A DNA stretch of 64,000 nt from Aeromonas allosaccharophila (GTDB lineage Bacteria; Pseudomonadota; Gammaproteobacteria; Enterobacterales; Aeromonadaceae). The stretch's first letter is position 1, and each line of letters begins with the position of its first letter. The DNA lies in the NCBI RefSeq assembly GCF_000819685.1, contig NZ_CDBR01000082.1, forward strand, positions 1-64,000. The letters are read 5' to 3'. Made by a program: the position numbers and the translations under genes. Below are positions 10,166 through 17,894 of this stretch, piece by piece. Under the pieces are notes generated by a model. It was given only the letters and a program-made list of their open reading frames with translations, ran no database searches and had not been told where the DNA came from.

Positions 10166-11314
10166 TTAGCGACCACCCAGAATGGCGATATAGTCGGAGA
10201 CCCAGCGGTAATAGGGCACACAGGTTCCCTGGCTCTTGCACTGGGAGACCGGGGTACGCCAGAAGCGAACCCGATCGAAGTTGTCGATACCGTTGGTTTT
10301 GCACCCGGTCGGGCCCAGCAGGGCATTGCCCTCGCAGGCGGCAGGCACCACAGGCACCGAGCCAAACCAGGAGGCGAGATCCCCCTGCAGCTTGTTGTTC
10401 AGGGAGTGCTCCAGCCACTTGTAAGCGCAGGTGAGGTTCTTGGCATCGCTGTGCACCATGCTGGTATCGGCCCAACCGGTGACGCCCTCCTTGGGCACAG
10501 TGGTGGCGATAGGTTGCTTGTCGGCGATCAGGGTATTGGCCTGGAACGGCCAGGAGCCGGAGGCAACCACCCCTTCATTCTTGAAGTCATCGATCTGGAC
10601 GAAGGCATCATGCCAGTAGCGTCCCACCAGCTGGCGCTGCTTGCGCAGCAGATCGAGGGAGGCCTTGTACTGATCCTCGTTCAGCTCGTAAGGGTCTTTG
10701 ATGCCAAGGGCAGGCTGATGGGTCATCAGATAGAGGGCGGCATCGGCGATGTGGATCGGGCCGTCAAAGGCCTGTACCCGCCCCTTGTTGGACTTGCCAT
10801 CCGCCAGGGTCTGCTCCTCAAACACCACATTCCAGGAGTCCGGCGCCTTGGGGAACACCTTGGTGTTGTACATCAGGATATTGCCGCCCCACTGGTAGGG
10901 CACGCCGTAGTGCTTGCCATCCACCGTGTGCCAGGGGGCATTTTGCAGCCGGGGATCAATCTTGCTGTAGCTCGGGATGAGCGCCAGATTGAGCGGCTGC
11001 ACCTTGCCACCGGCAATCAGACGCAGACTGGCATCGCCGGAGGCGGTCACCAGATCGAAGCCCCCCTCGTTCATCAGCGCCACCATCTCGTCCGAGGTGG
11101 CCGCCGTCTTGACGCTCACCTTGCAGCCGGTCTCTTTTTCGAAGCCGGTCACCCAGTCGTAGTTCTTGTCGGTCTCGCCACGTTCGACGTAGCCAGCCCA
11201 GGCCACGATATTGAGCTGGCCTTCACCCTTGCCGAGCTCGGTCGGGGCAGCCTGGGTCTGGCCTGCCAGCAGCGCCGGAACAAGAGCCAGCATCAGAGGG
11301 GTCAATTTCATCAT
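10166..11314 (-). CDS. ydcS: Periplasmic binding protein, polyamine type (YdcS-like)
   Basis: Captures the substrate in the periplasm for the YdcTUV-like transporter. A signal peptide is clear (MMKLTPLMLALVPALLAG, cleavage near TQA-AP). The mature part resembles PotD/YdcS: NIVAWAGYVERG near the start and a long lobe ending in the YRWVSDYIAILGG segment. First gene of the operon, with AAGGAGTG before the ATG. In E. coli, YdcS also has a reported polyhydroxybutyrate synthase activity; nothing here tests that. Confidence 0.9.
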   Translation of the reverse strand: MMKLTPLMLALVPALLAGQTQAAPTELGKGEGQLNIVAWAGYVERGETDKNYDWVTGFEKETGCKVSVKTAATSDEMVALMNEGGFDLVTASGDASLRLIAGGKVQPLNLALIPSYSKIDPRLQNAPWHTVDGKHYGVPYQWGGNILMYNTKVFPKAPDSWNVVFEEQTLADGKSNKGRVQAFDGPIHIADAALYLMTHQPALGIKDPYELNEDQYKASLDLLRKQRQLVGRYWHDAFVQIDDFKNEGVVASGSWPFQANTLIADKQPIATTVPKEGVTGWADTSMVHSDAKNLTCAYKWLEHSLNNKLQGDLASWFGSVPVVPAACEGNALLGPTGCKTNGIDNFDRVRFWRTPVSQCKSQGTCVPYYRWVSDYIAILGGR

Positions 11315-11367
11315 GCACTCCTTGCATTGTGTTGACTTGCATCAGGTGAAGGAACGCCGCCATGGGC

Positions 11368-11384
11368 GTTAACATCCTGTTAAC
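11368..11384. promoter_or_regulatory. Palindromic operator candidate upstream of ydcS
   Basis: GTTAAC-N5-GTTAAC, two copies of a self-complementary hexamer 11 bases apart, lie 54-70 bases before the ydcS start. It looks like a dimeric repressor or activator site in the promoter. Confidence 0.5.
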
Positions 11385-11426
11385 CAGCAATGAGCTTAGG
11401 GGAGTGGCAATACGATGAATATTTCA

Positions 11427-11492
11427 ATTTTTGGTGGCTTAGGTATCAGCTAAATCGATATCGAGCGCAGATGAATCTGATTTTTGGTGGCT
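11427..11492. repeat. Direct repeat between lysR-type gene and ydcS
   Basis: The 13-mer ATTTTTGGTGGCT occurs at 11427-11439 and 11480-11492, 53 bases apart (about five helical turns). It could bind a regulator or mark a small duplication. Confidence 0.5.
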
Positions 11493-11508
11493 ACCCCGCA
11501 AGAGATGG

Positions 11509-12432
11509 CTAGCGAGGGAGCGCCTGACGGGCCCGTAATCGGCTCTGATCCCGCGCGATATCGATAAATTCCCGCGCCGTCCAATCCAGCCGAGAACCAC
11601 GGCGCCACACCAGCCCGATATCGATGGCGGGAATGGGCTCCTTGATGGTGCGCGCCTCGACCCGCTCCTGCTCAAGCGACCAGGGGCGATAGGCAAAATC
11701 GGGCAGCAGAGCGACCCCGAGCTGGCTGGCGACCAGACTGCGCACTGCCTCCACCGACGCGGTGCGCAGCACGATACGGGGGGCGATGCCGTAACGGCGC
11801 AGGCCGCCACCGATGATCTGATCGAGCTGATCGGCGGTCAGCGAGATCATCGGCTCCTCCCCCAGCGCGGTGAGCGAGAGGGTCGACTCGGTACAGAGCG
11901 GGTGGTTGGCGGCCAGCCAGAGCCGCAGCGGCGAGCGGGTCAGCAGCTCGGTATCAAACGCCTCTTGCCGGATGGTGCGGTTGGTCATCAGGATCCCCAC
12001 ATCCACCTCGCCGTTGACTATCTGGTGCTCCAGAAAAGGCTGTTCATCCTCCTTCACCTCGATCTGTACCGCCGGAAAGGCGCGGCGAAAACGGCCAAGC
12101 GCCTCGGACAGGTAGTAACCCGCCACCAACGTGGTCACGCCGATGGTGAGTCGTCCCTGATCCTGTTGGGCGACGACTTTGAGGGAGTGGCTCGCCTCGG
12201 TCATGGCACCGAGAATGCGGCGGGCGTGGAGCAAAAACTGGTGGCCCTGAGTGGTGAGGGTGACGCCGCGCGGATTGCGCTCGAATAGCGGGGCGCCCAG
12301 CTCGGTCTCCAGCTCGCGGATGGCGCTGGTGACCGCCGACTGGGAGATATGCAACTCGGCGGCGGCGCGGCTCACTGAGAAGCTGTCGGCCACGGCGACG
12401 AAATAACGGATCTGGCGAAAGGTAAAGTTCAT
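11509..12432 (-). CDS. LysR-family transcriptional regulator
   Basis: N-terminal winged helix-turn-helix (about 1-60: RQIRYFVAVADSFSVSRAAAELHISQSAVT) and a two-lobed effector domain (90-300). Start 12432 is preceded by AAGGATG; the open frame reaches 12600, but that part is only the translated 9-bp repeat. It lies upstream of the ydcSTUVW-like operon on the same strand, so it may control polyamine use. The effector is unknown. Confidence 0.9.
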   Translation of the reverse strand: MNFTFRQIRYFVAVADSFSVSRAAAELHISQSAVTSAIRELETELGAPLFERNPRGVTLTTQGHQFLLHARRILGAMTEASHSLKVVAQQDQGRLTIGVTTLVAGYYLSEALGRFRRAFPAVQIEVKEDEQPFLEHQIVNGEVDVGILMTNRTIRQEAFDTELLTRSPLRLWLAANHPLCTESTLSLTALGEEPMISLTADQLDQIIGGGLRRYGIAPRIVLRTASVEAVRSLVASQLGVALLPDFAYRPWSLEQERVEARTIKEPIPAIDIGLVWRRGSRLDWTAREFIDIARDQSRLRARQALPR

Positions 12433-12447
12433 CGGGCATCCTTGCCG

Positions 12448-12486
12448 ATTGGTACGATTGGTGTGATTGGTGTGATTGGTACGATT
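12448..12486. repeat. 9-bp tandem repeat upstream of the LysR gene
   Basis: Four copies of ATTGGT(AC/GT)G plus ATT. The order is AC, GT, GT, AC. The array begins 16 bases before the start codon, inside the 5' leader or promoter. Confidence 0.85.
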
Positions 12487-12559
12487 AGCTGCCAGCTTAA
12501 CCGCAAACGGGCGCCTCGCCAAAATCGGGCCATGCTGCCAACTCAATGATCTGCCGATT

Positions 12560-12602
12560 AAAACCATGCCCCTGTGGCTTGGCAAGCACGACAGGGGCAT
12601 GG
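12560..12602 (-). terminator. Terminator of the psp-ycjXF operon
   Basis: A perfect 12-bp stem (12564-12575 with 12591-12602) around a 15-nt loop that can itself pair, followed on the minus strand by TTTTAATC. Confidence 0.85.
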
Positions 12603-12631
12603 GTCATCGCAGCAAGGTGCAGACAGGGCTA

Positions 12632-13663
12632 TCAGGATTTGTTGAGATACCCCGCCAGCTGGCCGATCAGCCGCTTGCGCAGCTCGCCGAGTTTCGGTTT
12701 CTCGTCCGCACACCAGGGCAGCGGACGGCACGCCTCTATAGTACGTAGGCCAAGGCGAGCGGTGAGCAGCCCGGCCCCCACCCCTTGTGCGGCGCGGGCA
12801 GAGAGCTTGGCGGTGAGCTCGGCGCCCAGCAAGTCCATCCCCACCTCGGTCACCAACTCGGTGGCGCCGGCGTAGAGCATGTTGCGAAACACCTGACGGA
12901 TGAGGCGAATGCGGCTCCAGTAGCCAAGCTCGATGGCGTAGACATCGGCGATATCCTCGATCATCCGCAGGTTGCGCCACAGCATCAGCATCATGTCGAC
13001 GGTAGCGAGCGGGCTTAGCGCCACCAGCACCGCGGCCTCCCCCGACCATTTGGCGACCCGCGCTTGGGCCAGCTTGTCACGCTCGCTCAGTACCAGCTGA
13101 CTGTAGAGGGTCAGCACCTCCCGATCGCTGTGGCTCTCGTCGAGCTGGGCCAGCCAGGTTTGATACCCCTCGCGCCCCTTGTCGCCACTTTTGACCGCCA
13201 ACCCTTCGCAAAAGGCTTGCCCCTGCCCGACTCCCTGATGGGCCAGCAGATCTTCTGCTCGCGAGCGCACATCCTGCCGCCGCTTGAGGGTGCGCAGTCG
13301 CAGCCACTCGCGCCCCACCACGCTGGCGGTGCCTGCAGCTACCAGTGCCGAGGCCGCCAGCCAGGCGCAGCCCCAGAACGGAGTGGTGAGAAATTGCTCG
13401 TAAAGGAAGGCGCCATATTGACCCAACGAGAGCAGACCGACCGCCCCCAGCCCCCACGCCAGTAGCCGATGACGGCGGCGCGGTTTGATGACGAGAGCGC
13501 TCTCCACCTCGGTGAGCTCGTCCAGCTCGTCGAGGCGCTCGAAGCTCGCCTCCTCCAGCCGCTGGGCCGGTGCGGGCCGTCGCTCGTCACTGGCCACCGT
13601 CAAGGCAGGCTCAAGGATCACCTTGCCCTGTAGCCGCGGCCGCTCGTTTATCTGATCGTTCAT
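12632..13663 (-). CDS. ycjF: YcjF-like membrane protein (DUF697)
   Basis: Inner-membrane protein of the psp regulon with no settled biochemical role. An acidic N-terminus of about 80 residues is followed by two membrane helices (about 85-135), then a conserved domain containing REWLRLRTLKRRQDVRSRAEDLL, AFCEGLA and ARAAQGVGAGLLTARLG, all as in YcjF. Start 13663 has AGGAG upstream; the frame is open to 13771. It follows ycjX by 67 bases and is last in the operon. Confidence 0.9.
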   Translation of the reverse strand: MNDQINERPRLQGKVILEPALTVASDERRPAPAQRLEEASFERLDELDELTEVESALVIKPRRRHRLLAWGLGAVGLLSLGQYGAFLYEQFLTTPFWGCAWLAASALVAAGTASVVGREWLRLRTLKRRQDVRSRAEDLLAHQGVGQGQAFCEGLAVKSGDKGREGYQTWLAQLDESHSDREVLTLYSQLVLSERDKLAQARVAKWSGEAAVLVALSPLATVDMMLMLWRNLRMIEDIADVYAIELGYWSRIRLIRQVFRNMLYAGATELVTEVGMDLLGAELTAKLSARAAQGVGAGLLTARLGLRTIEACRPLPWCADEKPKLGELRKRLIGQLAGYLNKS

Positions 13664-13730
13664 CGCCTTGTTCTCCTGAAAACAGTCTCCTGTATGCGGC
13701 CTTCGGCTCAGGAGCCAAGGCCGCATACCG

Positions 13731-15137
13731 TTATTCGAGGTGATCCCCGAGCAGAAACTCCAGCGCCGCATCGAGCCGGATATGGGGCAGCGCCTGATGG
13801 GCGCTCATGGGCATGGGACGAAACGCCTGAAAATCAAAGCCCTGACTGTTCCACCACTGTACGGGGGGAATATGGGGCGGCACTTCACCCGGGAACAACA
13901 GCAACGGCTCTCCGGCGAGGCTGGTGCCACGGATGGCGGGGAACTCGCGGCCATTGGCCACCCCCTTGCCCACTTCGGTCGCCTTGATGGCGGCGAGCGC
14001 CAGACACTCGGTAGTGATCCCCTCAAAACGGGCCTGACCGCGGCCACTGCGCACCAGATGCTGGAGCAGGGAGACCATGGGCGCGTGCTGTTCGGGGGTG
14101 ACGTGATCGGCCTTGCTCGCCACAAAGAGCAGTTTGTCGATTCGGGGCGAAAAGAGTCGCCGCCACCAGTTGCTCTTGCCGTAGGCAAAGCTCTCCATGA
14201 TGCGGGCGATGGCCTGCTGCATGTCGCCAAAGCTGGCTGCCCCGGAGTTGAGGGGCTGCAGGCAGTCCACCAGCACGATCTGGCGATCGAAACCGGCAAA
14301 GTGCTGCTCATAAAAACCCTGCACCAGATGCTGCTTGTACTGCTCGAAGCGCTGCCTGAGGGTGGCGTAGAGGGTGCCATCGGCGGGCTCGCCTACGGGC
14401 ATATCCCACACCCAGGGCACAAACTGCAACATGGGGGCACCGGCATACTCCCCCGGCAAGACGAAGCGGCCGGGCTGAATGAGGTGCAATCCTAGCTCCT
14501 GTTTGCAGGCGTGCAGATAGGCGGTGTAGCGCTCGGCGAGCTGAGCCACCGGCCGCTCTTCGAAGCGCTGATCGGCCTGCCACCCGGGTGTCAGCCAGCT
14601 GGCAGCGAGCGCCTGCAGCTCGGGACGACGCAGTTGCTCACGCACCTGTTCACTCCACTGCTCGTAGCTCATATCAAGGAGCGGCAAGTCGAGCAGCCAC
14701 TCCCCGGGATAGTCCACCAGATCCACGTAGAGGGTCGAGATCTCCCCCAGATGTTTGCGCAGGGGATGACGGGTGCGATAGCGAATTTCGAGACGCACTT
14801 CGGCCACGCCGCGGGTGGGCTCGGGCCAGGCTGGTGGATCGCCAAACAGGGAGTCGAGGCCACGCTCGTAGGCAAAGGTGGGGATGTGGGCATTGAGCTG
14901 CGGCACCCGGCGGGCGCCGAGGATGCGCCCCTGACGCAGGGCATCCCACAACGGCAAACGGCCATCGATGGCCGCGTGTTCCAGCTGGTTGACCAGCGCC
15001 GTGATAAAGGCGGTTTTGCCGCTGCGAGAGAGGCCGGTCACCGCCAGCCGAATATGGCGATCCCGCACCCGGTTCACCACGTCGTTCGCCTTGTGTTGCA
15101 GGCGAGTCAACTTCTGTTCCAGTTTATTGAGTATCAA
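13731..15137 (-). CDS. ycjX: YcjX-like P-loop protein
   Basis: Predicted GTPase-like protein of the psp regulon. Walker A GLSRSGKTAF, DYPGEWLLDLPLLD in the switch region, and the ending LPHIRLDAALEFLLGD match YcjX. I chose TTG 15137 because it gives 468 residues, close to the usual 465, and lies after the hairpin that separates it from pspC; AGGGAG is 12 bases upstream. The frame is open to an ATG at 15236, but that would put the hairpin inside the coding sequence. The start is uncertain; the family is not. Confidence 0.88.
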   Translation of the reverse strand: MILNKLEQKLTRLQHKANDVVNRVRDRHIRLAVTGLSRSGKTAFITALVNQLEHAAIDGRLPLWDALRQGRILGARRVPQLNAHIPTFAYERGLDSLFGDPPAWPEPTRGVAEVRLEIRYRTRHPLRKHLGEISTLYVDLVDYPGEWLLDLPLLDMSYEQWSEQVREQLRRPELQALAASWLTPGWQADQRFEERPVAQLAERYTAYLHACKQELGLHLIQPGRFVLPGEYAGAPMLQFVPWVWDMPVGEPADGTLYATLRQRFEQYKQHLVQGFYEQHFAGFDRQIVLVDCLQPLNSGAASFGDMQQAIARIMESFAYGKSNWWRRLFSPRIDKLLFVASKADHVTPEQHAPMVSLLQHLVRSGRGQARFEGITTECLALAAIKATEVGKGVANGREFPAIRGTSLAGEPLLLFPGEVPPHIPPVQWWNSQGFDFQAFRPMPMSAHQALPHIRLDAALEFLLGDHLE

Positions 15138-15180
15138 AGCTTGACCCGTTCTCCCTTGGTGGTTGCATCTGGATAGCTGG

Positions 15181-15220
15181 TGTCGATGGTGGATCATCAC
15201 AGAAGATTCCACCATCGACA
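15181..15220 (-). repeat. 13-bp inverted repeat between pspC and ycjX
   Basis: TGTCGATGGTGGA at 15181-15193 pairs exactly with 15208-15220 around a 14-nt loop. No T run follows on either strand, so it is not an ordinary terminator. It may be an RNA processing or stability element dividing pspABC from ycjXF. Confidence 0.7.
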
Positions 15221-15239
15221 TTGAGTGCTTGAGCAAGCA

Positions 15240-15644
15240 CTACAGCTTGCGAAATTCCCGCTGCAGGGTGAACTCCCTGGAGGTCACCAGCTTCTCGATC
15301 CGCTGAACTCTGGGCTCCAGCGCGTCAAGTTCCTGCGCGATGCGGCCCAGCGCCTGATGAGGGGTGATCCCCGCCTGCCAGCTGCGCGCTTTCATCCGCA
15401 CCTCGGCAAAGTCGGCATCCTCTTGCGAATAGAGGGTGACCGGCTTTTTGTCGAGCAAGAACCAGGCGGCGATATAGGCGGTGAAGGTAATGAAACCGGC
15501 GAAGATAAGGCCACTGATGGCGAGCAGCCGCACGATCCAGGTCTCCACCCCGAAATACTCAGCCAAACCGGCACAGATCCCGGCTATCTTGCCACGCAGG
15601 GGATCGCGATAGAGGTTACGCCCTTCACGACTGACACTGCTCAT
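15240..15644 (-). CDS. pspC: Phage shock protein C
   Basis: Inner-membrane sensor that with PspB relieves PspA inhibition of PspF. The N-terminal PspC domain (LYRDPLRGKIAGICAGLAEYFG) and a hydrophobic segment (about 40-66) are clear. A C-terminal region with heptad-like leucines follows. Start 15644 overlaps the pspB stop (ATGA) and has GGAGGAAC upstream. Confidence 0.95.
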   Translation of the reverse strand: MSSVSREGRNLYRDPLRGKIAGICAGLAEYFGVETWIVRLLAISGLIFAGFITFTAYIAAWFLLDKKPVTLYSQEDADFAEVRMKARSWQAGITPHQALGRIAQELDALEPRVQRIEKLVTSREFTLQREFRKL

Positions 15645-15877
15645 ACCTTGTTCCTCCAACCGGGTACTTCTGCATCCAGAATTGATTCCAGCGCGCCCAC
15701 TCGCTCCTGCATCTTCTCGGTGCGAGCCAGCAGCCCTTGCAGCTGTTCCCGCTCGCTATCGGCAAGACCGGCGCCGATGCGCCCCTTGGCACGATAGTGC
15801 AGCACCAGCCAGATGGGGGCCACCACCACCATGAAGACCACCATGGGAACCATCAATACGCCCAGCAGATCTTCCAT
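15641..15877 (-). CDS. pspB: Phage shock protein B
   Basis: Small inner-membrane partner of PspC, 78 residues: one N-terminal helix (MVPMVVFMVVVAPIWLVLHY) and a cytoplasmic coiled-coil tail. It follows pspA by three bases and overlaps pspC by four. Confidence 0.94.
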   Translation of the reverse strand: MEDLLGVLMVPMVVFMVVVAPIWLVLHYRAKGRIGAGLADSEREQLQGLLARTEKMQERVGALESILDAEVPGWRNKV

Positions 15878-15880
15878 CTG

Positions 15881-16567
15881 TTACTCCCCCTGTTTGCCTT
15901 CGCTTTTGCTGTCGCCCTGCCCCAGCTTCTGGCGCATGGCTTCCAGCTCACGACTTATCTGATCGTCCACTTCCAGCTCGGCAAACTGCTGCGCCAGCGC
16001 CTTGTCGGACTGTCCCAGATCGGCGCGCGCTTCCATTTCGTCGATGCGACGCTCCATCCGCTCAAACTTGCTCACCACCGCCTGGCTCTCGCCACGGGCT
16101 ACCTGGCTCTGCACATTGAGACGGCTGCTGGCCGCTTCGGTGCGAATGGCCATCGCCTTTTGACGGGCGCGGGCATCTTCCAGCTTGGCCTCGAGCTGGC
16201 GGATCTCCTCACCCAGCTTCTCGATGCCGCTGTCGACCGCCTGCTGCTCGCGGTAGAGGGTCTCCGACAACTCGGTCTGTTTCTTCTTCTCGATAAGGGC
16301 GGCGCGGGCCAGATCTTCACGTCCCTTGGTCAGGGCCAGCTCGGCCTTGGCTTGCCATTCGTCGACCCGCTCCTGATGACGGGCGACCTGACGGCCAATC
16401 TCTTTCTGGCTGGCGAGGAAGCGGGCCAGATTGGAACGCTCCTTGACCAGCTCGTCCTCCATCTCCTGGATGATCAGGCGCACCATCTTCTGGGGATCTT
16501 CTGCCTTGTCGAGCAGGGCCGTCAGGTTGGAATTGATGATGTCGGCCAGACGGGAAAAAATACTCAT
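15881..16567 (-). CDS. pspA: Phage shock protein A
   Basis: Peripheral membrane ESCRT-III-like protein that stabilises damaged inner membrane and holds PspF inactive. Start 16567 (MSIFSRLADIINSN) gives 228 residues, the usual size; the amphipathic first helix and the long coiled coil are plain. An SD-like AGGAGTG lies upstream. Expression should depend on PspF and sigma-54: a perfect -24/-12 element lies 47-63 bases upstream. Confidence 0.97.
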   Translation of the reverse strand: MSIFSRLADIINSNLTALLDKAEDPQKMVRLIIQEMEDELVKERSNLARFLASQKEIGRQVARHQERVDEWQAKAELALTKGREDLARAALIEKKKQTELSETLYREQQAVDSGIEKLGEEIRQLEAKLEDARARQKAMAIRTEAASSRLNVQSQVARGESQAVVSKFERMERRIDEMEARADLGQSDKALAQQFAELEVDDQISRELEAMRQKLGQGDSKSEGKQGE

Positions 16568-16613
16568 GATTGCACTCCTGTTATTGGCATGGCGTTGTTT
16601 CTCCATTGACAAT

Positions 16614-16630
16614 GGCAACTTGTGTGCCAA
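16614..16630 (-). promoter_or_regulatory. Sigma-54 promoter of pspABC
   Basis: TGGCAC-N5-TTGC on the minus strand (TGGCAC at 16624-16629, TTGC at 16615-16618) matches the -24/-12 consensus with exact spacing. Confidence 0.93.
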
Positions 16631-16644
16631 TCTGGAACAAAATT

Positions 16645-16657
16645 TAACTTGTTGATT
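16645..16657 (-). promoter_or_regulatory. IHF site between psp promoter and pspF
   Basis: AATCAACAAGTTA on the minus strand is a full match to the IHF consensus WATCAA-N4-TTR, just upstream of the -24 element, where IHF bends DNA in the known psp promoter. Confidence 0.8.
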
Positions 16658-16763
16658 TATATGGGGCAGAATGGCTGGATTGCAAGATGCCTCGCGCAAG
16701 TGATGATTAAATTCACCAACTTTTGGTAAGATTGACCAGCTTTTACAACTGACAGGGATCACT

Positions 16764-17792
16764 ATGACCACGGCCACGGAAAGCCTGCTGGGGGAATCCA
16801 ACGCATTTCTCGAGATCATTGAGCAGGCCTCACGGCTCGCCCCGCTGCGCAAACCCGTGCTGATCATCGGTGAGCGGGGGACGGGCAAGGAGCTGATCGC
16901 CCACCGCCTACATTATCTCTCGGCGCGCTGGGATCAAAGCTTTGTCACCATCAACTGCGCCACCCTGAGCGAGAGCCTGCTGGAGACCGAGCTGTTCGGT
17001 CACGAGGCGGGTTCGTTTACCGGCGCGGCCAAGCGCCATCAGGGCCGCTTCGAGCGGGCCGATGGCGGCACCCTGTTCCTCGACGAGCTGGCCACCACCA
17101 GCGCCCGGGTGCAGGAGAAGCTGCTGCGGGTCATCGAATATGGCGAGTTCGAGCGGGTGGGCGGGGCCAAGCCCCTCAAGGTGGATGTGCGGCTGGTCTG
17201 CGCCACCAACGAAGATCTCCCTGCGCTGGCCGACAGGGGGCAGTTTCGCCACGATCTGCTCGACCGGCTCGCATTTGATGTGATCACCCTCCCCCCTTTG
17301 CGGGAGCGGCGGGAAGATATCCTGATGCTGGCGGAGCACTTCGCCCACAGCATGACCCGGGAGCTGGGCTATCCGCTCTTTGCCGGTTTCTCGCGCAAGG
17401 CGACCCAGTTGCTGCTGGATTACCACTGGCCGGGCAACGTGCGGGAGCTGAAGAACGTGGTGGAGCGCAGCATCTACCGTCAGGGCAATCCCCAGTTGCC
17501 GCTCTCGACCCTGGTAATCAACCCGTTTGATTCCCCCTGGCGACCACAGGCCTCGCAACCTGCGCAAGAGGCCCGAAGCGAGGTACAATCCGCATCCCCC
17601 CTCACCCTGCCACTCGATCTCAAGCAGGCGGTGGCGGAATACGAGATTAATTTACTCAAGCAAGCGATGCAGCAATCCCAGTATAATCAGCGCAAAGCCG
17701 CTCAACTGCTGGCCTTAAGCTATCACCAGTTCCGTGGCATGCTACGCAAGTATCAGCTGCTGGATGGCGATAACGATGCAGAACAAGAGTGA
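16764..17792 (+). CDS. pspF: PspF, sigma-54 activator of the psp operon
   Basis: AAA+ enhancer-binding protein without a regulatory N-terminal domain, as in PspF. Walker A GERGTGKE, Walker B GGTLFLDELAT, and a C-terminal Fis-like helix-turn-helix (QSQYNQRKAAQLLALSYHQFRG). The sigma-54 contact loop reads GSFTGA rather than GAFTGA. Divergent from pspA, so the shared 196-base gap carries both control regions. Family length is about 325; here 342. Confidence 0.96.
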   Translation: MTTATESLLGESNAFLEIIEQASRLAPLRKPVLIIGERGTGKELIAHRLHYLSARWDQSFVTINCATLSESLLETELFGHEAGSFTGAAKRHQGRFERADGGTLFLDELATTSARVQEKLLRVIEYGEFERVGGAKPLKVDVRLVCATNEDLPALADRGQFRHDLLDRLAFDVITLPPLRERREDILMLAEHFAHSMTRELGYPLFAGFSRKATQLLLDYHWPGNVRELKNVVERSIYRQGNPQLPLSTLVINPFDSPWRPQASQPAQEARSEVQSASPLTLPLDLKQAVAEYEINLLKQAMQQSQYNQRKAAQLLALSYHQFRGMLRKYQLLDGDNDAEQE

Positions 17793-17894
17793 AGGAACGC
17801 GGCTGATGCCGACGCCAGCAACACGCCAGCCTTCGCGCTGGCACATTTGTATCAAAACGTGCGTACAAAGCCCCTATAAGAACATGGTTCAACA

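Noticed and set aside
12448..12486. CRISPR-like array
   Set aside because: Nine-base units without spacers; a simple tandem repeat. No CRISPR array or cas gene was seen in the window.
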